Shown piece by piece: positions 5,610-12,630 of a stretch of DNA of 12,630 nt (position 1 is the stretch's first letter; the number at the start of each line of letters is the position of its first letter). A program made the translations under genes and the position numbers. The notes beneath the pieces were generated by a model, which was given only the letters and a program-made list of their open reading frames with translations, searched no databases and was not told where the DNA came from. Source of the DNA: Candidatus Nitrotoga sp. CP45 (GTDB lineage: Bacteria; Bacteroidota; Bacteroidia; Flavobacteriales; Flavobacteriaceae). The stretch spans positions 1-12,630 of the forward strand of contig CALQCV020000027.1 in assembly GCA_943329165.2 (NCBI GenBank), in the 5' to 3' direction.

Positions 5610-8600
5610 TTAAAATTTAAATGTTAAGTTAGCTCCAATATTTCTTGTACTTGGTAATGAACCTACTGAATAACCAGATGATAGGGTACCAGAACCTAAT
5701 CCACTTTCTGGATCTGCATCAGGCAGATTTTTGCTAATTATCCATAGGTTTGTTGCAACGATACTGAATTTCATACTTTCAATAGACATTTTTTCAATCC
5801 ATTTTTTGGGTAAATTATAACTAATAGCCACTTCTCTTAATTTTACATAAGACGCATCATAAACAAATGCTTTGTTAGGTTGTCTTCTGTAACCAAAGCT
5901 GTTTCCAAAGTACTCTGGGCCTGGAGCTCTAGCAGTATTAGGCGTTCCGTCAGCAAGTACACCCGGAAGTATAATACCCCCTGAATCAGCACCGCTAGTA
6001 ACAGCATCTCTGATTGGGTTGCCAAGGTCGTTAAGTGCAGCAGTTTCATCATACAAACCTGTTGCTAAACCATAAGATCTATCAAGAGAGAATATATCTC
6101 CACCTTTTTGCATATCAACTAAGAAACTGAATGCAAAATCTTTATAAGTAAATTTGTTTCTAACGCCACCAGTCCAATCTGGATTTATATCTCCGATTAT
6201 ATTATTAGAACTATTATTTAAAACATAACGACCATTTGCACCAACTATACGTTGTCCGTCTAAATAAGTAAAATCAGAACCTTTGATTACACCATAAGGC
6301 TGTCCAACAGATGCATTTATTGTAACACCTCCTTGGAAACTTCCTAATTGTAAATTCTCAATACCTTCTTCTAAAGAAACTACTTCATTTCTATTTTTAG
6401 ACCAGTTTACGTTAATATCCCATTGGAAATTTGCCGTTTTTAAAGGTGTACCTGTTACTTGTAATTCGACTCCTTTGTTTTCTATTGAACCAGCATTTAC
6501 ATATCTAGAAGTTATTCCTGTTGCTTCGGAATAAGGCACTCTGAAAATTTGATCTTCACTTAATGAACGATAGTAACTTATGTCAAAACCAAATCTTTTG
6601 TCAAACATTGACATCTCTAAACCAACTTCATAGCTTGCAGTTGTTGTTGGTCTCAGGTCTGGATTGTTTTTTATTGAATTTACAGAATACAATGCATTTC
6701 CGTTAAAAGCAGGAAATTTTGAGTAAGTATCGGCTAGTGCTTGATCTGGATTTCCATTTCCAACTTCTGCCCAGTTAACTCTAAACTTTCCAAAAGATAA
6801 CCAGCTTTGTTTTACTAGGTTTGAAAATACTAAACTACCTGAAACTGAAGGATAGAATAGAGTATTATCGTCTTTTGGTAATGAAGAGTATGCATCTCTT
6901 CGTGCAGTAGCGTCTAAAAATAAATAATCTTTATATCCAAAAGAAACAGAACCATAATAACTATTTACACCAGTTCTAGATGCCAATTCTAATGGATCTG
7001 GATTAGGATTTACAGAATTTGACAAACTGTATACTCCAGGTACAATTAGGCCTCCTTGGGTTGAAGAAAGTACACTATTTGTAGTTATTCTATTGATAGT
7101 ACCTCCAAATAAACCTGTAAAATTTATTGGGCCAAAATCTTTTTTGAAGTTAAATATTAAATCATAGTTGTTTTCACTATAAGATCGGTCAAATCTTAAA
7201 TATCCAGAAGTTTGATCAATTCTTGCTAAATCAGCATCTGGCACCCCAAATTCTGAAGCAATTGAACCAACAGCTCTTCTCTCTTCTTGATGTTCGTCGT
7301 AGGAATCAGTAGAGATCCTTACAGTAGTACTTACCCAATCGTTGATTTTATAATCAAATTTCATATATCCTAAAAATCTATTTCTTCCGTCACTTGAATA
7401 ATTTTTATAACGTTGGAAATAAGGATTATCCCAATAGGCAGGTGTTAAATCAGTAGGGCTTTTAATGTTCCATGTAACGTTTTGTCCACCCGAAGCATTG
7501 TAAACTTGTTCCAATGATTTTATGTCAACATTAGTTTGCCACCATTGGCGGAAATTTGACATGATATTGTCGTTATATCCTGTTGAATTTCTACCTACAG
7601 TTCTTTGTGCATTATAATTCGCAAATACAGTGGCGCTTAATTTTTCAGTAAACTTATGATTGAATTTAGCGCTGAAATTATTTTTTACAAGTTCACTATT
7701 TGGTAGTAATCCTAATTGTTTAAGGTTGCTAAAATTTAAAACAACATTAGACGCATCATTTCCGTCCTCAATAGAAATGCTATTATTAAATGAAACTGGA
7801 GTTTCAAAAAAAGTAATTGGGCCATTTCTAGCAGCTTTCCATTCTGTTTTAGTATTATAATTTGGCGAATATGGAGTAAAAGCATCCCATTGGTATACTA
7901 AGCTATTATCAAATGGAGCTCCAAATGATGCGTCTTCAGTAAATGGAACTAAATAATCAGTATTTCCGTCTCCATCAATATCGGCTTCATTAAAATAGGA
8001 ATCTTCATTTGGGCCATAATACAATCCATATCCAGCACCATATTTGTTTTGATATTTAACAAAAGTACTTTTATCAATACTTCCAACGATAGCTTCAGAA
8101 GTAACGGTAACTCCCATTCCTTTTTTGCCAGCTTTCCCTTTTTTAGTAGTAATCAATAGAACACCATTACCAGCTTGATATCCGTACAAAGCACTTGCAG
8201 CAGCGCCTTTTAATACGTTTACAGATTCGATGTCTTCCGGATTGATATCGGTAGCGGTATTACCATAATCAAAAGAAGTACCTCTACCGGTTGCTTGAGC
8301 TCTAGAGTTAGTGTTTGAATTGTTCACTGGAACTCCGTCTATTACGATAAGCATTTGACTATTACCAGTTAAACTTTTTACACCTCGAGCTACAACATTG
8401 GTTGATCCACCAAAATTGTTATTTCTTCTTACTTGCACACCAGCGACTTTTCCTGATAAATCATTTAAAAAGTTTCCTCCAGCGGTACCTGATTTCAAAT
8501 CAGCACCTTTTACTTCTTGTGTGGCATAACCAAGAGATTTCTTCTCTCTTTTTACACCCAATGCCGTAACAACAACACCTTCAAGTTCCACAGCATCATC

Positions 8601-8885
8601 TTTCATTTTAACGTTGATTGATGATGAAGATGCCACAATTTCTTGGGATTTCATTCCAACAAAATTAAAGACAAGTGTCTGTGTTGGGCTAGCTTTAACG
8701 GAAAATTTTCCATCAATGTCAGTTTGAGTACCCGACGTAGTTCCCTTGACAAGAACATTTACTCCAGGGATTGGTAATCCGTTGTTATCACTAACAACTC
8801 CGATAACAACCCTGTCTTGTGCAAAAGAGATTTGCACCAATAACGCTATGAATAGTGTTAAGAATCCGTGTAATTTTGTTTTCAT
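5610..8885 (-). CDS. SusC/RagA family TonB-linked outer-membrane transporter
   Basis: This complete 1091-residue protein starts with a Sec signal peptide, probably cleaved after SFA (residue 22). A CarboxypepD_reg-like beta-sandwich (about 25-97: GVVSDNNGLPIPGVNV...DGKFSV) comes next. The typical linker LEGVVVTALGVKREKKSLGYA (101-121) leads into the TonB-dependent plug (about 120-245), including MLIVIDGVPVNN and the SusC signature GAAASALYGYQAGNGVLLITTKKG. The rest is the beta-barrel, ending in the outer-membrane C-terminal phenylalanine (IGANLTFKF). An aspartate-rich loop, D302-I-D-G-D-G-N-T-D310, resembles a calcium-binding repeat. The protein would import a SusD-bound ligand into the periplasm using TonB-ExbBD energy. 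It is the first gene of its operon, with 476 nt of non-coding DNA upstream. No visible FecR-type anti-sigma interaction extension is seen at the N-terminus. Confidence 0.96.
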   Translation of the reverse strand: MKTKLHGFLTLFIALLVQISFAQDRVVIGVVSDNNGLPIPGVNVLVKGTTSGTQTDIDGKFSVKASPTQTLVFNFVGMKSQEIVASSSSINVKMKDDAVELEGVVVTALGVKREKKSLGYATQEVKGADLKSGTAGGNFLNDLSGKVAGVQVRRNNNFGGSTNVVARGVKSLTGNSQMLIVIDGVPVNNSNTNSRAQATGRGTSFDYGNTATDINPEDIESVNVLKGAAASALYGYQAGNGVLLITTKKGKAGKKGMGVTVTSEAIVGSIDKSTFVKYQNKYGAGYGLYYGPNEDSYFNEADIDGDGNTDYLVPFTEDASFGAPFDNSLVYQWDAFTPYSPNYNTKTEWKAARNGPITFFETPVSFNNSISIEDGNDASNVVLNFSNLKQLGLLPNSELVKNNFSAKFNHKFTEKLSATVFANYNAQRTVGRNSTGYNDNIMSNFRQWWQTNVDIKSLEQVYNASGGQNVTWNIKSPTDLTPAYWDNPYFQRYKNYSSDGRNRFLGYMKFDYKINDWVSTTVRISTDSYDEHQEERRAVGSIASEFGVPDADLARIDQTSGYLRFDRSYSENNYDLIFNFKKDFGPINFTGLFGGTINRITTNSVLSSTQGGLIVPGVYSLSNSVNPNPDPLELASRTGVNSYYGSVSFGYKDYLFLDATARRDAYSSLPKDDNTLFYPSVSGSLVFSNLVKQSWLSFGKFRVNWAEVGNGNPDQALADTYSKFPAFNGNALYSVNSIKNNPDLRPTTTASYEVGLEMSMFDKRFGFDISYYRSLSEDQIFRVPYSEATGITSRYVNAGSIENKGVELQVTGTPLKTANFQWDINVNWSKNRNEVVSLEEGIENLQLGSFQGGVTINASVGQPYGVIKGSDFTYLDGQRIVGANGRYVLNNSSNNIIGDINPDWTGGVRNKFTYKDFAFSFLVDMQKGGDIFSLDRSYGLATGLYDETAALNDLGNPIRDAVTSGADSGGIILPGVLADGTPNTARAPGPEYFGNSFGYRRQPNKAFVYDASYVKLREVAISYNLPKKWIEKMSIESMKFSIVATNLWIISKNLPDADPESGLGSGTLSSGYSVGSLPSTRNIGANLTFKF

Positions 8886-9011
8886 TGTTTATGTGATTAT
8901 AATTAGTATGTTAAAATTCCTTAAAATTTATCAGAAATCTTCGTATAATTATTTTTTTATTTTATATAATTACCACTATTTCAATAACTTAAAAATTAAT
9001 TTTAACAATAG

Positions 9012-9040
9012 ATTATAACAATAATTTGCCATAAGGTCAA
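9012..9040 (-). promoter_or_regulatory. Possible sigma-70-like promoter (TTGACC-N17-TATAAT)
   Basis: On the - strand TTGACC (9040-9035) is followed after exactly 17 nt by TATAAT (9017-9012), an 11/12 match to the E. coli consensus, pointing at the SusC start about 125 nt away. The primary sigma factor of Bacteroidota does not normally use this consensus and the region is AT-rich, so chance is a real possibility. Confidence 0.25.
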
Positions 9041-9090
9041 TGAACTTTACGTTTGTTTAACAAAATTGTAGGGTGTATTTTTTTGGATTA

Positions 9091-9136
9091 AAAGCTAGCT
9101 TTAAAGCTAATATGTACAATAGAGTTGGAAAGCTTT
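9091..9136. repeat. Cluster of AAAGCT/AGCTTT hexamers, possible operator
   Basis: AAAGCT (9091-9096), AGCTTT (9097-9102) and AAAGCT (9103-9108) are directly abutted, forming overlapping 12- and 14-bp palindromes. A palindromic AAAGCTTT lies at 9129-9136. The cluster is 206-251 nt upstream of the SusC start codon. Repeated, alternately oriented half-sites suggest binding of a dimeric or multimeric regulator, but no such protein is encoded in view. Confidence 0.4.
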
Positions 9137-9284
9137 ATTGCTTGGTTGTTTACGCGACAATTGGCATAAACAATATCAAAAAGTTTATTTTTGGGTAATA
9201 ATCCAAACCGATAACAAGAAGATTTTGATTGCTATTTGAAGTTTTTGTCTTGAAGATAACCATAGTATACAATCGAATGAAGAT

Positions 9285-9315
9285 AAAAAAACCACCAGTG
9301 AAAACTAGTGGTTTT
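9285..9315 (-). terminator. Rho-independent terminator of the first SusCD-lipoprotein operon
   Basis: On the - strand AAAACCACTAGT and ACTGGTGGTTTT form a 12-bp stem (one wobble pair) with a 4-nt loop, followed by T-rich sequence (seven T from 9291 down to 9285, counting the end of the stem). It lies about 46 nt after the lipoprotein stop codon and closely resembles the terminator at 4094-4130. Confidence 0.85.
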
Positions 9316-9361
9316 GGATGTTCTTATTTTAATTTGATTAAATTAATCTAACATTTAAATC

Positions 9362-9862
9362 TTAATCGTTTATAGTTATAGTATAGTATAATTCACCTAC
9401 AACACCAAGTAACGTTCTGTTTGAAATCACTTTAAGTTTTAATGTTTCAGGAGTTTCAGGTAAAAGATCAATTATAGTTGCAACATTAACTTCGTACTCT
9501 GTTGTATTTTCTGGAATTTCAAAAATATAACCAACAGGACCTCCATTTTCTTCAATTGCTACACAATCAGGATCATTACTTCTGCAACCCGGAATAATAT
9601 AATCGTCTTGATCTGCTGCCGTACTTTCATCATTAAGCATTACCAATCGATATTGTATAGGTTGGCTTATCGAATTGTTTAATTTGAATTTCAAAATGGC
9701 ATCATTTCCTTCAGATACAGTAATCGAAGTTGGGCCATCAGCTGTCAAAACGGGTTTGTCTTTTTTGCCTAAATCTTCAACGTCATCATTACAAGCAACG
9801 ATAAACATTCCTAAAGAAAGTGTTGTAAGTACGATGTATTTATATTTATTTATATTTTTCAT
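9362..9862 (-). CDS. Small surface lipoprotein with Calx-beta-like domain, third gene of SusCD operon
   Basis: The protein has 166 residues. A lipoprotein signal peptide (MKNINKYKYIVLTTLSLGMF then IVAC) places the lipidated cysteine at residue 24, followed by N-D-D, an acidic surface-export type sequence. The remainder fits one Calx-beta-like beta-sandwich (about 38-160): ITVSEGNDAILKFKL, then STAADQDDYI, then FEIPENTTEYEVNV, DLLPETPETLKLKVIS and a closing strand. Such domains commonly bind calcium or mediate adhesion. Two cysteines (C93 and C100) bracket an aspartate-containing loop and could form a disulfide. The reading frame is open upstream to an ATG at 9949, but that start would overlap SusD by 77 nt and bury the signal peptide. 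The ATG at 9862, 10 nt after the SusD stop, is preferred. It is probably an accessory ligand-binding component of the SusCD complex; this role is inferred from position only. Confidence 0.85.
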   Translation of the reverse strand: MKNINKYKYIVLTTLSLGMFIVACNDDVEDLGKKDKPVLTADGPTSITVSEGNDAILKFKLNNSISQPIQYRLVMLNDESTAADQDDYIIPGCRSNDPDCVAIEENGGPVGYIFEIPENTTEYEVNVATIIDLLPETPETLKLKVISNRTLLGVVGELYYTITIND

Positions 9863-9872
9863 ATTTATTTTA

Positions 9873-11408
9873 TTATTGGTTCCAAAATATTTTACTTGTG
9901 AAAGCTTCAGATTCATTCTGTTGCGGAACATTTGCAGTATTACCTGCAATTTCAGAGCTTGGATATAATAAACGAATTGGTCTTGATGTGCCTGGAGGAG
10001 CTACAGTAGAAAGTGGTACATGAGCAGGATAACCTGTTCTTGTGTTTTCAATCCAAGTTTCTCCGCCGTTTATTCCGTTTAGAGCAATCCACTTTTGATT
10101 AATAATTGCTTCTATTTTATTAGTAGAAGCGTCCCAGCCGACTAAATTAATAGGTTGAATGTAATAAGCACTTGCAGCTGATGCATCAAGTCCTAATAAT
10201 TTGTAGGACTCCGTTATTGCACTTTCATACAAACTTTTTGCAGAACCTGTTAAATATAATCTTTGAACAGCTTCAGCTTGAAGAAGCAAACTCTCCGCAG
10301 CGGTAAATACCAATCCGTCTTGTGAGGAATTTTGAAGTAAACCCGGACCAACATGAGAAACCGGGTAGTTGGTAGACGTATTCAAAACGTCGCCTTGTTG
10401 ATGACCGTCGTAAGTTCCTGCACCAGCTGATGTAGCAGAATAAATTCTTGTCAATCTAGTGTCAAAAGTAGAAGTTAGATACGTAACCGTATATTTAGTT
10501 GCTGCTGTTGATGACCAATTGTTTTTAAATTCATCATTGGTATTCAAAAACATAGCTGCAAATCCATTTTGCTTATTAGCACTAGCACTAAATCCAGGAT
10601 TAATGGTTACATTGTCATTTGGACCCAAGAATTCTGCACCACTACTTTGTAATTCTGCCATTTCAGATATAATGTAAGCAGATGAAGCCGTTCTTTTGCA
10701 CTCTCTTAAAAGTATCCTTAGTTTAAGTGTATTGGCAAATTTTTTCCACATACCCATATCGCCAGAAAGCATAACGTCATTTTCACCGGGATTTAAAGTT
10801 CCTATTGGTGCATTGTCTATCAAAGTAACAGCTTCTTCTAATTGTACCACTAAATCTCTATAAATAGTTAAGGCATCATCGTACTTTGCTGTCAAATTAT
10901 TACCTCTTTTATGAGCCTCCGAATAAGGAATATTTCCATATAAATCTACTAAATATTGAAAATAGTATGTTTTCAATATTTTTGCAATAGCTTTATAATT
11001 ATCATATCCTGGCTTAGTTGTGTTTTGGATGAAAGTGTAATTAGAAGTTCTTAAATAAAGATTTTCAAAAATACCAGAATAGAAATCAGAAGTTACATTA
11101 TAGGTGTGTTCATTAAAATAGTAACTTGAGTTTGATGCTCCAACATCTCTAGTCCAGTTATTCATCATCAGATTTCCTAATTGGTTCATATTGTCTTGAA
11201 CTGCATTAGGATTAGCAGAAGATACGTTACCTGCTAACACGCCATAAGTATATACTTGGGTTGCGGCAAGAACGATTTCAGGATTAACATTTTCAGATGA
11301 AGGATTATTAGGGTCATCATTTACATCAAGATAATCATCACAAGATTGTAAAGATGCACTGATTAATAAGCCGCATAATACTTTACTATATATATATTTC
11401 ATTTTCAT
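9873..11408 (-). CDS. SusD/RagB family (SusD-like) outer-membrane lipoprotein
   Basis: This 511-residue protein has a type II signal peptide ending LQSC (lipidated Cys23) followed at once by D-D and then YLDVNDDPNNPSSENVNPEIVL, the classic SusD-like_2 N-terminus. Recognisable family segments are ILKTYYFQYLVDLYGNIPYSEAHK, DALTIYRDLVVQLEEA, MGMWKKFANTLKLRILLR, FTAAESLLLQAEAVQR and WIALNGINGGETWIENTRTGYP. It should be the surface lid and ligand-binding partner of the SusC encoded just upstream, whose stop codon lies 5 nt before its ATG. A second in-frame ATG two codons downstream (11402) is equally possible. It is only distantly like the SusD at 4152-5606 outside the family core, so the two operons are probably paralogous systems with different ligands rather than a recent duplication. 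Confidence 0.95.
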   Translation of the reverse strand: MKMKYIYSKVLCGLLISASLQSCDDYLDVNDDPNNPSSENVNPEIVLAATQVYTYGVLAGNVSSANPNAVQDNMNQLGNLMMNNWTRDVGASNSSYYFNEHTYNVTSDFYSGIFENLYLRTSNYTFIQNTTKPGYDNYKAIAKILKTYYFQYLVDLYGNIPYSEAHKRGNNLTAKYDDALTIYRDLVVQLEEAVTLIDNAPIGTLNPGENDVMLSGDMGMWKKFANTLKLRILLRECKRTASSAYIISEMAELQSSGAEFLGPNDNVTINPGFSASANKQNGFAAMFLNTNDEFKNNWSSTAATKYTVTYLTSTFDTRLTRIYSATSAGAGTYDGHQQGDVLNTSTNYPVSHVGPGLLQNSSQDGLVFTAAESLLLQAEAVQRLYLTGSAKSLYESAITESYKLLGLDASAASAYYIQPINLVGWDASTNKIEAIINQKWIALNGINGGETWIENTRTGYPAHVPLSTVAPPGTSRPIRLLYPSSEIAGNTANVPQQNESEAFTSKIFWNQ

Positions 11409-11413
11409 AATTA

Positions 11414-12630
11414 TTAAAAAGTTATATTGATATTGAATCCGTATGTTCTTGTTGGTGGCGCTTGAGCTCCTGTGCTTAAACCAACATTGTTTCCTGTTGT
11501 AAACGAAAATTCAGGGTCTGTATAGTTTCTGTTCTGTTTAGGAAGTACCATGAATACGTTTCGTGCATTTAGCCCTAGAGATAATCCATCAATGTGTAGT
11601 TTTTTTAATATTTTATCTGAAAAAGAATAGGATAGTGCAATTTCTCTACATTTAAATGCTGTTGCATCCAAAACGAAATTTTCATCGATTTCTCTATAAA
11701 TTCCAGTAAAATAATCTTGATTTCCCGAAGTGGTTACACTAGTGTTCTGTGTAAAAACTCCCGGAGACGTTTCGATTACAGAATTAGGAAAAATAAAAGG
11801 TTCTCTTCCGTTTTGAGCCGTAACTATATCGGAACCATTTTGAATTAAACCATCTTTTACGCCGGCATAAAAAACATGACCTGTTCTATAGTCAAAAACT
11901 CCAGTTAGTTTTAAATTTTTATATCTAATATTGGTTGTTAGGCCAAGAATATAGTCTGGAGTTGTTTTTCCTAGTTTTACATTAGTTGCTTTTAATGGAT
12001 CTCCGGTTGAGGCATCAATAACTACATTGCCATTATCATCTCTCTGGTAGCCCGTTCCAACAAGCATAGGAAACTGTTCTCCTCTAATAGCAGCAATTCC
12101 AGCCGTACCAAGATATTGTCCTACAGCAACTTGGTTAGACTCGTCAGTTACTTTTGTTACTTCTGTTTTGGGAGCACTATAACCGAATCTGAAATCCCAA
12201 GTAAAGTTTTCAGTTTTAATGGCTGCTACCCCTAAATCAAATTCAACACCCTGAGATATTGTTTCTCCAACATTAACAGTGGCCAAGTTAGCACCTGAAG
12301 TTGTTGATGGAGAAATTTCAATGATTTGATCACTGTTTTTTGATCTAAAATAACTAGCGTCAAAAGTGACTCTTTTTTTATAGAATTCTAAGTTCATATT
12401 AAATTCTATTGATGTGTTGGTTTCCGGTATTAAGTTTTGATCTGCAATACTTGTAGTTTGATTAAAACTGTTAATTAAAAATGGGAAACCTGCAGACGTT
12501 GCGCTAACAAATCGGTCATTTATGTCGTAAGGACCGACAACACTATTTCCTACCTTAACAAGACTGGCAGATAATTTGGCAAAAGTAAGTGTTTCGCCTC
12601 CAAAGTCAGCAAAAGCTGTTGTAGGTATAA
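11414..12630 (-). CDS. SusC/RagA family TonB-linked outer-membrane transporter, 5' part outside window
   Basis: The frame is open from the window edge to the stop, giving 404 complete codons of the C-terminal beta-barrel. An internal Met at 12397 is not the start, because reading upstream gives recognisable SusC barrel sequence: TLTFAKLSASLVKVGNSVVG, a typical strand ending in VGN, and later the QNLIPETNTSIEFNMNLEFY version of the LxPE-T-S-E-GL motif. Further strands include RVTFDASYFRSKNSDQI, GVEFDLGVAAI and TPDYILGLTTNIRYKNLKLTG. The protein ends TYGFNINITF, with the terminal phenylalanine used for barrel assembly. Signal peptide, plug and N-terminal domain lie beyond the edge. It pairs with the SusD 5 nt downstream for TonB-dependent uptake of an unknown ligand. 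Confidence 0.95.
   Translation of the reverse strand, partial: IPTTAFADFGGETLTFAKLSASLVKVGNSVVGPYDINDRFVSATSAGFPFLINSFNQTTSIADQNLIPETNTSIEFNMNLEFYKKRVTFDASYFRSKNSDQIIEISPSTTSGANLATVNVGETISQGVEFDLGVAAIKTENFTWDFRFGYSAPKTEVTKVTDESNQVAVGQYLGTAGIAAIRGEQFPMLVGTGYQRDDNGNVVIDASTGDPLKATNVKLGKTTPDYILGLTTNIRYKNLKLTGVFDYRTGHVFYAGVKDGLIQNGSDIVTAQNGREPFIFPNSVIETSPGVFTQNTSVTTSGNQDYFTGIYREIDENFVLDATAFKCREIALSYSFSDKILKKLHIDGLSLGLNARNVFMVLPKQNRNYTDPEFSFTTGNNVGLSTGAQAPPTRTYGFNINITF

Larger units (their letters stand above)
8886..9361. promoter_or_regulatory. Intergenic control region upstream of the second SusC
   Basis: This 476-nt region has no gene. Going upstream from the SusC ATG it holds a very AT-rich stretch (8886-9010), an E. 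coli-like promoter sequence (9012-9040), a cluster of AAAGCT hexamers (9091-9136), and finally the terminator of the preceding operon (9285-9315). I found no exact TAnnTTTG element reading toward SusC; TAAATTTT (8930-8923) is the nearest but lacks the final G and a TTG partner. The promoter may therefore depend on an alternative sigma factor or an activator encoded elsewhere. Confidence 0.55.

Noticed and set aside
9863..9949. N-terminal extension of 29 residues for the Calx-beta lipoprotein
   Set aside because: It would overlap the end of SusD by 77 nt and place the lipoprotein signal peptide inside the protein; the ATG at 9862 gives a normal signal peptide and spacing.
12395..12397. Met codon as the start of the right-hand SusC, giving a separate 327-residue protein
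   Set aside because: The frame stays open to the window edge and encodes recognisable SusC barrel sequence upstream of this Met, so it is internal.
1..12630. CRISPR arrays, tRNA genes, riboswitches, insertion sequences and prophage genes
   Set aside because: No regularly spaced repeats, cloverleaf sequences, known aptamer cores, transposase or phage proteins were recognised by eye on either strand; a covariance-model scan was not possible.

Overview
The window looks like chromosomal DNA from a member of the Bacteroidota, most likely Flavobacteriaceae (Flavobacterium-like). The base composition is AT-rich and start codons lack Shine-Dalgarno sequences. Promoter-like elements fit the TTG / TAnnTTTG consensus of this phylum, and SusC/SusD outer-membrane pairs with acidic lipoprotein sorting residues are present. 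No ribosomal RNA, tRNA, CRISPR array, transposase or phage gene was seen.

Left part (1-3909), housekeeping and accessory genes. A 5'-complete but 3'-truncated rarA (AAA+ clamp-loader-like ATPase) reads leftward off the edge. Divergent from it, after an intergenic stretch with GC-richer nested inverted repeats, is a rhomboid intramembrane serine protease on the + strand. It converges on rlmB (23S rRNA Gm2251 methyltransferase) across a long bidirectional hairpin. Upstream of rlmB on the same strand lies an AAA ATPase with DUF4143 and a PD-(D/E)xK-like tail. rarA, rlmB and the ATPase each have a TAnnTTTR element ending exactly 4 nt before the ATG, so all three may be made from leaderless mRNAs. 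A perfect 23-bp inverted repeat sits just upstream of the ATPase.

Right part (4091-12630), two tandem SusCD nutrient-uptake operons, both on the - strand. The first in transcription order is a SusC (cut by the right edge), a SusD, and a small lipoprotein with a Calx-beta-like domain, ending in a hairpin terminator. A 476-nt intergenic region follows, with a cluster of AAAGCT hexamers and an E. coli-like promoter sequence. The second operon is a complete 1091-residue SusC and its SusD, ending in a terminator of very similar design. In each pair the SusC barrel with its plug would form a TonB-driven import channel, and the surface-anchored SusD would act as its lid. No glycosidase, peptidase, transport ATPase, anti-sigma factor or hybrid two-component regulator is visible, so the substrate cannot be named.

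I found no clearly new multi-gene system. The most interesting signals are non-coding: the leaderless start pattern, the palindrome in front of the DUF4143 ATPase, the nested repeat beside the rhomboid gene, and the AAAGCT cluster before the second operon.
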